From assembly GCA_021795255.1 (NCBI GenBank), contig JAJYPQ010000243.1, positions 1 through 6,405 of the forward strand: a DNA stretch of 6,405 bases, in the 5' to 3' direction. Below are positions 1 through 5,609 of this stretch, piece after piece; the stretch's first letter is position 1, and each line of letters begins with the position of its first letter. A model generated the notes under the pieces. The model saw only the letters and a list, made by a program, of their open reading frames with translations. It did not search any database and was not told the DNA's origin. A program made the translations under genes and the position numbers. The DNA is from Pseudomonadota bacterium (GTDB lineage: Bacteria; Pseudomonadota; Gammaproteobacteria; Acidiferrobacterales; Acidiferrobacteraceae).

Positions 1-27
1 TTTCGTTCCTGCGTCCCACGCTGGTCC

Positions 28-127
28 TACACGGAAAATCGGGTTTTTCGGGGAAACGCTGTAAGTCATTGTTTTTAGTGGTGCCCAGGGGCGGAATCGA
101 ACCACCGACACGAGGATTTTCAGTCCT
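28..127. repeat. Left copy of 100-bp terminal direct repeat
   Basis: Positions 28-127 align without gaps to 6266-6365 with 8 mismatches in 100 (my hand count). Positions 79-127 are identical to the tRNA-Phe 3' half. Positions 28-78 lie beyond the tRNA 3' end, yet are still about 84% identical to the element's right-end DNA, including a perfect 20-bp block at 55-74. Similarity fades left of 28. The outer half therefore either belongs to another related element or is host sequence copied into the element. Confidence 0.9.
79..127 (-). other. attL core: tRNA-Phe 3' fragment
   Basis: These 49 bp are identical to the tRNA-Phe 3' half at 6317-6365, from the encoded CCA end through the T arm and variable loop to the 5' strand of the anticodon stem. 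Beyond 127 the sequence departs from the tRNA, so this is not a functional tRNA gene. It is the chromosomal 3' end displaced by integration. The identity block includes the whole anticodon loop, a common strand-exchange region for integrases that use tRNA genes. Confidence 0.92.
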
Positions 128-180
128 ATTTGTCCGGCCTACCGTCCACTTACACTGAAATACCATTGCTTTTAATTCGC

Positions 181-209
181 TTGAATGTCCCTTGTTTTAA
201 GCCTATTCT
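181..209 (+). promoter_or_regulatory. Possible sigma70-type promoter for int
   Basis: TTGAAT (181-186) and TATTCT (204-209) are separated by 17 bp, each matching four of six consensus positions. Transcription would start near 216, just before the arm-type repeats at 231-275, so bound integrase could repress its own gene. The match is only moderate. Confidence 0.3.
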
Positions 210-230
210 TCGTCCTGTGTTGTTTGAAGC

Positions 231-275
231 CGTTTTACGCCAAGTGCTTACACTGTGCTTACACGGCACTTACAC
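231..275. promoter_or_regulatory. Left integrase arm-type sites
   Basis: Three copies of a 10-bp motif start at 244 (GTGCTTACAC), 255 (GTGCTTACAC) and 266 (GCACTTACAC), spaced exactly 11 bp apart, about one helical turn. A further copy, CCACTTACAC, is at 146-155. The block 231-266 matches 6237-6272 near the right end at 32 of 36 positions in the same orientation. Phased repeats beside both att cores are the expected layout of arm sites for the integrase N-terminal domain. They end 13 bp before the int start codon, next to its ribosome binding site, which suggests autoregulation. Confidence 0.7.
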
Positions 276-288
276 GGGAGAAGGGGCT

Positions 289-1494
289 ATGCACAAGATC
301 AAGCTGAATAAGGAATCGGTAGACGCGCTCCCGATCCCGGAGAAGGGCTACACCCTGGCATGGGATACCGACCTCACGGGCTTTGGTGTGCGCGTCATGT
401 CTAGCGGGACCAAGACCTTCGTCCTGCAACAGCGTATCCACGGCAAGGACCGGCGCATGACGCTGGGCCGCTATGGGAAAGTCACCCCGGAGCAAGCCCG
501 CAAGCTGGCCAAGATCACGACCGGGCAGATCGCCAGTGGCGGCGACCCCGTAGCGGAGAAGAGACGCAAAAACCTGGAGCAAAAGACGCTGGCGGAAGTC
601 CTAACCGATTACGGGGAGGCCCGCAACGCCATTACGGAGAGCACCCGGAAGGATATGGCGGGGGTACTCAAACGCTACTCGCCCGACTGGCTCAAGAAAA
701 CCGTAAACACACTCACGCCTGATATGGTCCTGACCCGGCACAAGCGCATCGGTAAGGCGACGCCGGCGAGCGCGAACAAGTGGGGCCGGTATCTACGCGC
801 CTTGCTGGCCTTCGCCAAAGGCCGCTACACCGACACTGAGGGCCGGCCCTTGCTCACCGACAACGCCGCCCACGTCTTGAGTCATGCGCGGGCCTGGTAC
901 CGCGTGGAGCGCCGCCAAAGCGTCTTACAGGCGCATGAACTGGCCGCCTGGTGGACGGCCGTGCAGGGTCTACGCAACACCACACACCGCGACTACTTCA
1001 TAACCCTGCTGCTCACCGGCCTACGCAAGGAGGAAGCCCGCACCCTCCAATGGGCAGACGTGGACTTTCAGGCTCGGACGCTCACGGTGCATGGCACCAA
1101 GAACCACACAAGCCACACCCTGCCGATGGGTCCATATCTGGCGGATCTTCTGAACAGCCGGGAACGTCTAGGGCCTTTGGTGTTTACGTCCACACAAGGG
1201 CAGATCGGGAACCTTCGCTATAGCCTGGAAAACATCGCCAAGGCGTCGGGCATCAAGTTTATGGTGCATGACATGCGCCGCACCTTCGCCACTCTCGCGG
1301 AGTCTTTGGACATACCGTCCTACGCCTTAAAGCGCCTGATGAACCACAAGACCCAAGGGGACGTGACCGGCGGCTATCTGGTCATCACCACCGAACGGCT
1401 ACGGGCTCCTATGGAGAAGATCGAGGACTTTGTATTGAAGGCGGCCAAGGTGCGCGAGAGCGCGGCCGTGGTGGCGATCCATGCAGAGGCGTGA
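289..1494 (+). CDS. int: Tyrosine recombinase / P4-type integrase
   Basis: A 401-aa site-specific recombinase that would integrate the element into tRNA-Phe and, with a directionality factor, excise it. The N-terminal part (about 1-95) has the arm-binding DUF4102-like pattern (LTGFGVRVMSSGTKTFV, then MTLGRYGKVTPEQAR). The catalytic domain carries Arg246 (TGLRKEEA), Lys271, the HxxR pair His327/Arg330 (HDMRR), His353 (MNHK) and the nucleophile Tyr363 (GGYL), so the active site looks complete. The ATG at 289 is preferred over the in-frame ATG at 130. It has a GGGAGAAGGGG ribosome binding site just upstream, gives the usual family length and begins with the typical integrase N-terminus. The extra 53 residues from 130 would translate attL and the arm sites. 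The 3' end overlaps the next gene by 14 bp. Confidence 0.96.
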   Translation: MHKIKLNKESVDALPIPEKGYTLAWDTDLTGFGVRVMSSGTKTFVLQQRIHGKDRRMTLGRYGKVTPEQARKLAKITTGQIASGGDPVAEKRRKNLEQKTLAEVLTDYGEARNAITESTRKDMAGVLKRYSPDWLKKTVNTLTPDMVLTRHKRIGKATPASANKWGRYLRALLAFAKGRYTDTEGRPLLTDNAAHVLSHARAWYRVERRQSVLQAHELAAWWTAVQGLRNTTHRDYFITLLLTGLRKEEARTLQWADVDFQARTLTVHGTKNHTSHTLPMGPYLADLLNSRERLGPLVFTSTQGQIGNLRYSLENIAKASGIKFMVHDMRRTFATLAESLDIPSYALKRLMNHKTQGDVTGGYLVITTERLRAPMEKIEDFVLKAAKVRESAAVVAIHAEA

Positions 1495-2074
1495 GGACGA
1501 GGCATTTAAGCGGGCCGTCTTAGAGCTGCACCCCGTCTTTGCCAAGGCGGCGGCCGAGTATTGCGTAAAGAACGGGTTAACCGTGGATCTGCCCTATCGG
1601 CAAGGTGCCACGAGGCACCTCGTGAACCCAAACGAGACCCAATTTCGCAGCCTGTTCGCGCATGCGTTTCTCGACTTCTGCCGACGCGACGGGGGCACCA
1701 CGGCGCGGAACTATCAGCGCAAAGCCAAGAAACTACGCGAAGCCCTGGCGGCGCTGGATGTAATCGACCCTGCGTCGTGGGTCCTTCTCTATCAGTGGGA
1801 TTTTGGGACGGTTATTAAGCCCGCCCTTGAGGCTCAGGCCGACGCCTTCGAGCGCCAGGCCCAAGAGCACGGACGGTACGCCAAAAACATAACGTGGGAA
1901 CGATGCGTCCGGGTTCGCTTTACCGGCTACCCGCTACCCCAAGCGGCGCTTGTGCATGATCTCGCCATTGAGATCGAGAAAGCCTTGCGCCCCATCAGCC
2001 GACCCCTGGCCGACAAGATCAAGGTGACGGTCCTGCGCGACCGCCGCGAGGTGCGTAGGCTCCTGCGGGGGTAA
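1481..2074 (+). CDS. Unrecognised 197-aa protein, overlaps int
   Basis: I do not recognise this family. The reading frame is open for 197 codons. It is rich in Arg, Lys, Ala and Glu, with long probable helices, for example around residues 75-95 (NYQRKAKKLREALAALD) and 115-135. It has no signal peptide and no transmembrane segment, so it is probably cytoplasmic. Only two cysteines are present (residues 28 and 67 by eye; a third near 142 in WERCVRV), with no zinc-binding spacing. The C-terminus is strongly basic (VLRDRREVRRLLRG), compatible with nucleic-acid contact. Its ATG lies inside the last codons of int in another frame, with only a weak GGTGG upstream, so translation is probably coupled to int. 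A terminator-like hairpin spans its stop codon. The shared transcript suggests a role in integration or excision, or as cargo. Function unknown. Confidence 0.8.
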   Translation: MQRREDEAFKRAVLELHPVFAKAAAEYCVKNGLTVDLPYRQGATRHLVNPNETQFRSLFAHAFLDFCRRDGGTTARNYQRKAKKLREALAALDVIDPASWVLLYQWDFGTVIKPALEAQADAFERQAQEHGRYAKNITWERCVRVRFTGYPLPQAALVHDLAIEIEKALRPISRPLADKIKVTVLRDRREVRRLLRG

Positions 2075-2090
2075 ACCCTCACGCATTTTT
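2064..2090 (+). terminator. Rho-independent terminator after int module
   Basis: The outer stem TGCG (2064-2067) pairs with CGCA (2082-2085), and the inner stem GGG (2069-2071) with CCC (2076-2078), with a TAAA loop and a small interior loop. Five T residues follow (2086-2090). It overlaps the stop codon of the preceding gene and would separate the int module from the replication operon. The interior loop makes it weaker than a canonical terminator. Confidence 0.5.
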
Positions 2091-2132
2091 CGCCACCTTT
2101 ACCCCGCCCCGACTTCGTCCCGCCTCGGCAAT

Positions 2133-2161
2133 ATACCCCTGACTCAAACGAACAGGGGTAT
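2133..2161. promoter_or_regulatory. Inverted repeat over start of AlpA-like gene
   Basis: Perfect 9-bp arms ATACCCCTG (2133-2141) and CAGGGGTAT (2153-2161) flank an 11-bp spacer, placing arm centres 20 bp apart, about two helical turns. The right arm contains the AGGGG ribosome binding site, 7 bp before the ATG at 2166. A -10-like TATACC (2132-2137) overlaps the left arm, but no good -35 is seen. The element could be an operator for autoregulation by the AlpA-like product or, if transcription starts upstream, an RNA hairpin hiding the ribosome binding site. The half-site ATACCCCT recurs at 6228-6235. Confidence 0.6.
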
Positions 2162-2165
2162 CGAA

Positions 2166-2393
2166 ATGTCACAGCAAGCATTATCCGCCATTGAACCCGA
2201 TGCACTTTACACCCAAACCGAGCTAGCACCGGTCCTGCGTAAATCTCTCGCATGGTTCGAACGGAGCCGATGGGCGGGCACCGGCCCCGCGTTTATCAAG
2301 GTCGGCAGGCAACCTCTTTACCGGGGGCGAGACGTTCTCGCCTGGCTGGACTCGAACACCCGCACGTCTACGGCAGACCGGGGTTCCGCATGA
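2166..2393 (+). CDS. AlpA/excisionase-like helix-turn-helix protein
   Basis: A 75-aa DNA-binding protein of the small MerR-like winged-helix type (AlpA, HTH_17 and Xis-like families). The recognisable pattern spans about residues 15-64: a first helix entering at YTQTELAPVL, a recognition helix around SLAWFERSRW, the short wing GPAFIKVGRQPLYRGRD and the closing VLAWLDS. The variant KSLAWFERSRW replaces the commoner S.xTLxRWR form. Such proteins regulate prophage or satellite genes or act as recombination directionality factors. Here the position just after the integrase module and ahead of the replication genes fits either role. The start is set by AGGGG 7 bp upstream. The 3' end overlaps the next mini-ORF through ATGA, so this is the first gene of the replication operon. 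The upstream inverted repeat is a likely operator. Confidence 0.85.
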   Translation: MSQQALSAIEPDALYTQTELAPVLRKSLAWFERSRWAGTGPAFIKVGRQPLYRGRDVLAWLDSNTRTSTADRGSA

Positions 2394-2467
2394 CCACGCG
2401 CCGAAAACTTACGGGGCTCCTGCTTAGGCTTGCCATTTTTCTGCGCGCTTTGGGCTTGCCGTCATGA
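2390..2467 (+). CDS. 25-codon mini-ORF linking alpA-like and CHC2 genes
   Basis: This short frame starts in ATGA with the stop of the AlpA-like gene (2390-2393) and ends in ATGA with the start of the CHC2 gene (2464-2467). The peptide begins MTTRRKLTGLLLRLAIF and ends LRALGLPS. It has a basic N-terminus followed by a leucine-rich stretch that could form an amphipathic or short hydrophobic helix. The CHC2 gene has no convincing Shine-Dalgarno sequence, so reading this frame would deliver ribosomes to its start by termination-reinitiation. It may act as a coupling leader, as a real small protein, or both. The double overlap is seen directly; expression is inferred. Confidence 0.5.
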   Translation: MTTRRKLTGLLLRLAIFLRALGLPS

Positions 2468-3048
2468 GCGCCCTTCTCAACTGCGACCCTCTGGGGTTGG
2501 TGCTGGAGCGCCTGGAGGGCGTGCGGAAGGTCGGCAACCACTGGCAGGCCCGATGCCCAGCCCACGACGACAAGAAGCCGTCCCTGTCCGTCAAGGAAGG
2601 CCAACGCGGCGTGATGCTCAAGTGTTGGAGCGGGTGCACCTTCGCGGCCATTGTGGACGCTCTCGGCCTTCGGCAGAGCGATCTTTTCTACGAGTCTCTA
2701 TTAGCCCCCCAACGCCAATACCGAGCCACCAAAGCGATCTTGAAAGGCGCCTGCTCGGAGTCGCTGCAAGTTCTCATTGCAGCTTCCACCATCGGCCCGG
2801 CCCTCAATGACGCGGATCGGGTGCGCCTGGGAACGGCCGTCGCAAGACTGCGGGCGGCGCTGAGTTTGGAGGGGCTACCGGGCCGGGCCCAGATCGAACG
2901 CATATCGGCCTTCGGCGCTCGCATCCTGGCGGGCGAACTCCTGGACGAAGCGGACGGAGACGATCTCACCGATAACGTCGAATGGGTCGCTTGGCTTATT
3001 GCAGACGTTGAAAAAGCCCCGCTGCAAACGGGGCTCACTAAGGAATAA
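2464..3048 (+). CDS. CHC2-type zinc-finger protein (primase-like)
   Basis: A 194-aa protein whose N-terminal half carries a primase-type zinc ribbon. Cys31-Pro-Ala-His34 is followed by DDKKPSLSV, and Cys54-Trp-Ser-Gly-Cys58 completes the site, in the arrangement of phage and plasmid CHC2 primase fingers. The stretch AAIVDALGLRQSDLF (61-75) is the usual helix after the finger. Residues 80-194 look helical and have no TOPRIM or archaeo-eukaryotic primase motif, so the catalytic part is absent from this chain. It probably recognises template DNA or recruits a partner, most likely the DUF927 ATPase encoded 6 bp downstream. Its start overlaps the mini-ORF stop in ATGA and has no clear ribosome binding site. 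The 3' end contains a strong hairpin (3015-3035). Confidence 0.85.
   Translation: MSALLNCDPLGLVLERLEGVRKVGNHWQARCPAHDDKKPSLSVKEGQRGVMLKCWSGCTFAAIVDALGLRQSDLFYESLLAPQRQYRATKAILKGACSESLQVLIAASTIGPALNDADRVRLGTAVARLRAALSLEGLPGRAQIERISAFGARILAGELLDEADGDDLTDNVEWVAWLIADVEKAPLQTGLTKE
3011..3035 (-). terminator. Terminator-like hairpin facing the minus strand
   Basis: Perfect 7-bp arms AGCCCCG (3015-3021) and CGGGGCT (3029-3035) flank a 7-nt loop. On the minus strand the stem is followed directly by a run of T (complement of AAAA at 3011-3014), giving a canonical rho-independent terminator for antisense transcripts. On the plus strand there is no T-run, but the hairpin sits 4 bp before AAGGA (3040-3044), the ribosome binding site of the DUF927 gene. 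It is encoded within the last codons of the CHC2 gene (EKAPLQTG). Confidence 0.55.
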
Positions 3049-3054
3049 CTCGAC

Positions 3055-4890
3055 ATGAAAAGTATATCCGACACCGAGATGGAGATAAACAAGAACGCGG
3101 CGACCCTGGACGCACTCGCGCAGGCTTTGCCAATTTGCGAGGGTACAGAGGGCACAGGGGGCACACTCAGTAGTGGCGCGGGTTCTGCCGTTCCCTCAGA
3201 CGAAACGCCTCAGGGTACAGGGGGCACACCCTTTCACGTCCTCGACCAACCTGGCCGCCTAAATGGCGAGCTTTTGGCCCCCGGCGTCTACCACATCGGC
3301 AAGGACCGGGAGGGGAACGACACTATCACGCGAATATGCAGTCCACTTCATATCGACGCCGTGACCCATGACCCTCACGAAGGCAACTACGGGCGGCTTC
3401 TGCGCTTTCGCAACACTAGCGGGACCTGGCGCACCTGGGCCATGCCGATGGAACTCCTGCGCGGATCAGGGGAGGAATTGCGCGGCGAACTCTTAGCTAT
3501 GGGCGTGGAACTAACCCCCGGCAGTCAAGCCCGTAACCTCCTGATGAGCTACTTGCAAGCGCGACCGCCCAAGCGGCGCATGCGCTGTGCCCTGCAAGTC
3601 GGATGGGACGGGCAAGCCTTCGTCCTACCCGATGCCGTGATCGGCCCGGATGCGGGGGACGTGATCTTTCAGTCGGGCGAACGGGGGCATGAGGAATACA
3701 CCCAAGCGGGCACCCTGGACGGCTGGCGCGAAACTATTGCAGCCAAGGCCCCAGGCAACCCGCTTTTGATTCTTGCACTATCGGCGGCCTTTACCGGACC
3801 ACTCTTGGCGAAGTGCCATAACGAAGGCGGCGGGCTCCACTTTGTGGGCGATTCAAGCACGGGCAAAACCACGTTGATAGAGGCCGCATGCAGCGTATGG
3901 GGCGGCCCGAACTACCGGCGGTCCTGGCGGGCAACAGCGAACGGCATGGAGGGGGCGGCGACTCTCTTTAATGACGGGCTTTTGGCTTTGGACGAAATAT
4001 CCGAGTGCGACCCGCGCGAGGTCGGGGCCATCGTCTATGCGCTTGGAAACGGCAGAGGTAAGCAACGGGCAAGCCGCACCGGAACTGCGCGATCCGTGAC
4101 GCGCTGGCGGACCTTCGTTCTCTCGAGCGGAGAGCGCACCATCAGTACGAGCATGCTGGAGGGCGGCTACCGGGCCAAGGCCGGGCAGTCTGTTCGACTT
4201 CTCGACATACCCGCGACCGGAGCCTATGGCGCATGGGATGACTTGCACGCACACGCCACGGGCGCAGCTTTCTCGGATGCGCTCAAGACGGCGGCGATCA
4301 CCCATCACGGGCATGCAGGGCGCGCCTTCCTGGAGCACCTGACCCATGACACGCAAGACCTAGCGGCCTACCTCGAAAGCCTGAAGCAAGCCCCGCTCTT
4401 TGCCGCGACTGACGGTCAGCATAAGCGCGTAGCGGCGCGCTTCGCAGTCATGGCCTTAGCGGGAGAACTCGCAACCGAATACGGGATCACCGGATGGCCC
4501 GAGGGCTTGGCGCTGGACGCCGCCATTCATGGCTTTACGGCATGGCTTGCGACTCGCGGGGAAGGTAACGACGAGCGCCGCCAGATCATCGAGCGCGTTA
4601 GCGACTTTATCGACCGTCATGGAACTGGACGTTTCAGCAACGTCGAGTCATCCGACAAGATACGGGATCAGGCAGGCTGGTATCGGGACGAGCCCGAGGG
4701 GCGCGTGTACCTCTTCACGGCCGGCGGGCTACGCGAAGCCGTCAATGGTTTCGACTTCCGGCGGGCACTGGATCACCTGACCGAAGCGGGGGCCTTGCCG
4801 AAACCTGGGCCGGACGGGAAGCGAGCAAAAACGGTGCGCGCTGCGGGACATATCAAGCATCTCTACCCGATCAATATGGAGAGCATATGA
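3055..4890 (+). CDS. DUF927 helicase-like replication ATPase
   Basis: A 611-aa protein of the DUF927 group, P-loop ATPases related to superfamily-III-like helicases found in prophages and integrative elements. Residues 1-62 are a low-complexity leader with GTEGTGGT and QGTGGT repeats. The DUF927 core follows from about 75. The Walker A motif is GDSSTGKTT (265-273, Lys271), Walker B is LLALDEI (309-315, Asp313/Glu314) and a sensor-like VLSSGE lies at 355-360. A C-terminal winged-helix-like region (about 525-585, GWYRDEPEGRVYLFT then LDHLTEAGAL) resembles other family members. All ATPase residues appear intact. It likely unwinds the element origin after excision, working with the CHC2 protein. 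AAGGA lies 10 bp before the ATG; Met9 (3079) is a possible alternative start. The 3' end overlaps the next gene in ATGA. Confidence 0.92.
   Translation: MKSISDTEMEINKNAATLDALAQALPICEGTEGTGGTLSSGAGSAVPSDETPQGTGGTPFHVLDQPGRLNGELLAPGVYHIGKDREGNDTITRICSPLHIDAVTHDPHEGNYGRLLRFRNTSGTWRTWAMPMELLRGSGEELRGELLAMGVELTPGSQARNLLMSYLQARPPKRRMRCALQVGWDGQAFVLPDAVIGPDAGDVIFQSGERGHEEYTQAGTLDGWRETIAAKAPGNPLLILALSAAFTGPLLAKCHNEGGGLHFVGDSSTGKTTLIEAACSVWGGPNYRRSWRATANGMEGAATLFNDGLLALDEISECDPREVGAIVYALGNGRGKQRASRTGTARSVTRWRTFVLSSGERTISTSMLEGGYRAKAGQSVRLLDIPATGAYGAWDDLHAHATGAAFSDALKTAAITHHGHAGRAFLEHLTHDTQDLAAYLESLKQAPLFAATDGQHKRVAARFAVMALAGELATEYGITGWPEGLALDAAIHGFTAWLATRGEGNDERRQIIERVSDFIDRHGTGRFSNVESSDKIRDQAGWYRDEPEGRVYLFTAGGLREAVNGFDFRRALDHLTEAGALPKPGPDGKRAKTVRAAGHIKHLYPINMESI
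3141..3167 (+). repeat. 9-bp motif cluster A (three units)
   Basis: Three adjacent 9-bp units, GGGTACAGA, GGGCACAGG and GGGCACACT, lie in the helicase leader, where they encode GT(E/G)GT-type repeats. They share the consensus GGG(T/C)ACAGG with clusters at 3213-3230, 4968-4985 and 5031-5057. Confidence 0.85.
3213..3230 (+). repeat. 9-bp motif cluster B (two units)
   Basis: GGGTACAGG and GGGCACACC form two adjacent units in the same orientation as cluster A, 45 bp after it. They encode GTGGT in the helicase leader. Confidence 0.85.
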
Positions 4891-5609
4891 GCCTAGCAAG
4901 CCTAGTGGCACGTCTCGCGGCGGGCGAGGACTTGCAAGAGATCAGGCGGAATCATGATAAGGGGGCGTTTGTACCCCCTGTACCCCCATGCACTCTGGCG
5001 CAGGGAACGCCGAAACCCGCGCCGGTATTGGCTGTGCCCCCTGTACCCCTTGTACCCCCACAAAATGACAACCCCCAAAGCGAGCCCGTCCCGGACTCCT
5101 ACGCGGCGGAGGAACGCGCGGCGATCCAGGCGGAAAGTGGGCTCGCATCACGCTGGCGCTTACCGGACGGCCGCGAGGTCTGGCTATCACCCCCGGAGAC
5201 CATAGAGCAGATACAGACCCGCCACCCTGGCGCGGTGCCCTGGAAGGATGCCGATACCGTTACAGTAACGGAACTCCCACCCAAGGATGAGGCGACGATC
5301 CGCGCGTGGCTGGCATCACTTGGCGAACCCCTGACCGCCATCGAGCAGGACATACAGACGGCCCGGCGCTTTCCTGACACGGCAGCATGGCTCCTGGCTC
5401 GCGCCCATATCGACGTGACCGCGCGCGCGATCCCTCACACCTGCGGCGACTGCCAACACTTCACCCATGACCCCGAAGGCGGCGGGATCGGAACGTGTGC
5501 GATCACCAAAGCCGGACACCCGCCCAAGGACGCGACCGGCTACCCGCTGTGCTACCCATTCACGCAAAGGCGGTGCCCGAACTTCGAGCCGAAGGAGGCA
5601 ACACAATGA
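4887..5609 (+). CDS. Cys-rich accessory protein downstream of helicase
   Basis: A 240-aa protein without a name I can give. Residues 1-26 form a short probable helix. Residues 28-58 are a Pro/Val-rich linker (FVPPVPP, then AVPPVPLVPP) encoded by the inverted copies of the 9-bp motif. A middle part contains WRLPDGREVWLSPP (about 90-103). The C-terminus (184-234) carries Cys186 and Cys189 (CGDC), Cys204, Cys222 and Cys230, a spacing that suggests a small metal-binding module (CxxC-x14-C-x17-C-x7-C). Proteins with this Cys-rich tail often follow DUF927 genes in proteobacterial islands, from my general knowledge. GGAGA lies just before the ATG, which overlaps the helicase stop as ATGA. The ATGA at 5606 couples it to the next gene. 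A role alongside the helicase is inferred from position only. Confidence 0.82.
   Translation: MSLASLVARLAAGEDLQEIRRNHDKGAFVPPVPPCTLAQGTPKPAPVLAVPPVPLVPPQNDNPQSEPVPDSYAAEERAAIQAESGLASRWRLPDGREVWLSPPETIEQIQTRHPGAVPWKDADTVTVTELPPKDEATIRAWLASLGEPLTAIEQDIQTARRFPDTAAWLLARAHIDVTARAIPHTCGDCQHFTHDPEGGGIGTCAITKAGHPPKDATGYPLCYPFTQRRCPNFEPKEATQ
4968..4985 (-). repeat. 9-bp motif cluster C (two inverted units)
   Basis: Read on the minus strand, the two adjacent units are GGGTACAGG and GGGTACAAA. On the plus strand they encode VPPVP in the accessory protein. The orientation is opposite to clusters A and B. Confidence 0.85.
5031..5057 (-). repeat. 9-bp motif cluster D (three inverted units)
   Basis: Read on the minus strand, the three adjacent units are GGGTACAAG, GGGTACAGG and GGGCACAGC. 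They encode AVPPVPLVP on the plus strand. Together with cluster C this mirrors the 3+2 arrangement at the start of the helicase gene. Confidence 0.85.
5257..5271. repeat. 15-bp perfect palindrome in accessory gene
   Basis: CCGTTAC and GTAACGG flank a single A. A near copy (13 of 15 matching) lies at 5611-5625, straight after the start codon of the 45-aa gene. It may be coincidental codon choice or a small protein-binding site. Confidence 0.35.

Noticed and set aside
79..127. A second functional tRNA-Phe
   Set aside because: Only the 3' half is present. After position 127 the sequence no longer pairs with the D arm or acceptor stem.
130..288. N-terminal extension of the integrase from ATG 130
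   Set aside because: It would translate the arm-type repeats and the edge of attL. The ATG at 289 has a good ribosome binding site and a family-typical N-terminus.
2688..3164. 158-codon minus-strand frame opposite the CHC2 and helicase starts
   Set aside because: Ser/Ala/Arg-rich composition of a shadow frame, no family motif, and it crosses the minus-strand terminator hairpin.
3853..4356. 167-codon minus-strand open frame inside the helicase gene
   Set aside because: It lies opposite the Walker A/B region of a well-supported gene in GC-rich DNA. It has no recognisable motif and is explained as a shadow frame.
3141..5057. CRISPR-like array
   Set aside because: The repeat units are 9 bp, directly adjacent and without spacers, and no cas gene is present.
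5316..5606. 96-codon minus-strand frame opposite the Cys-rich gene
   Set aside because: No motif; it is antisense to a gene supported by ATGA overlaps and Cys spacing.
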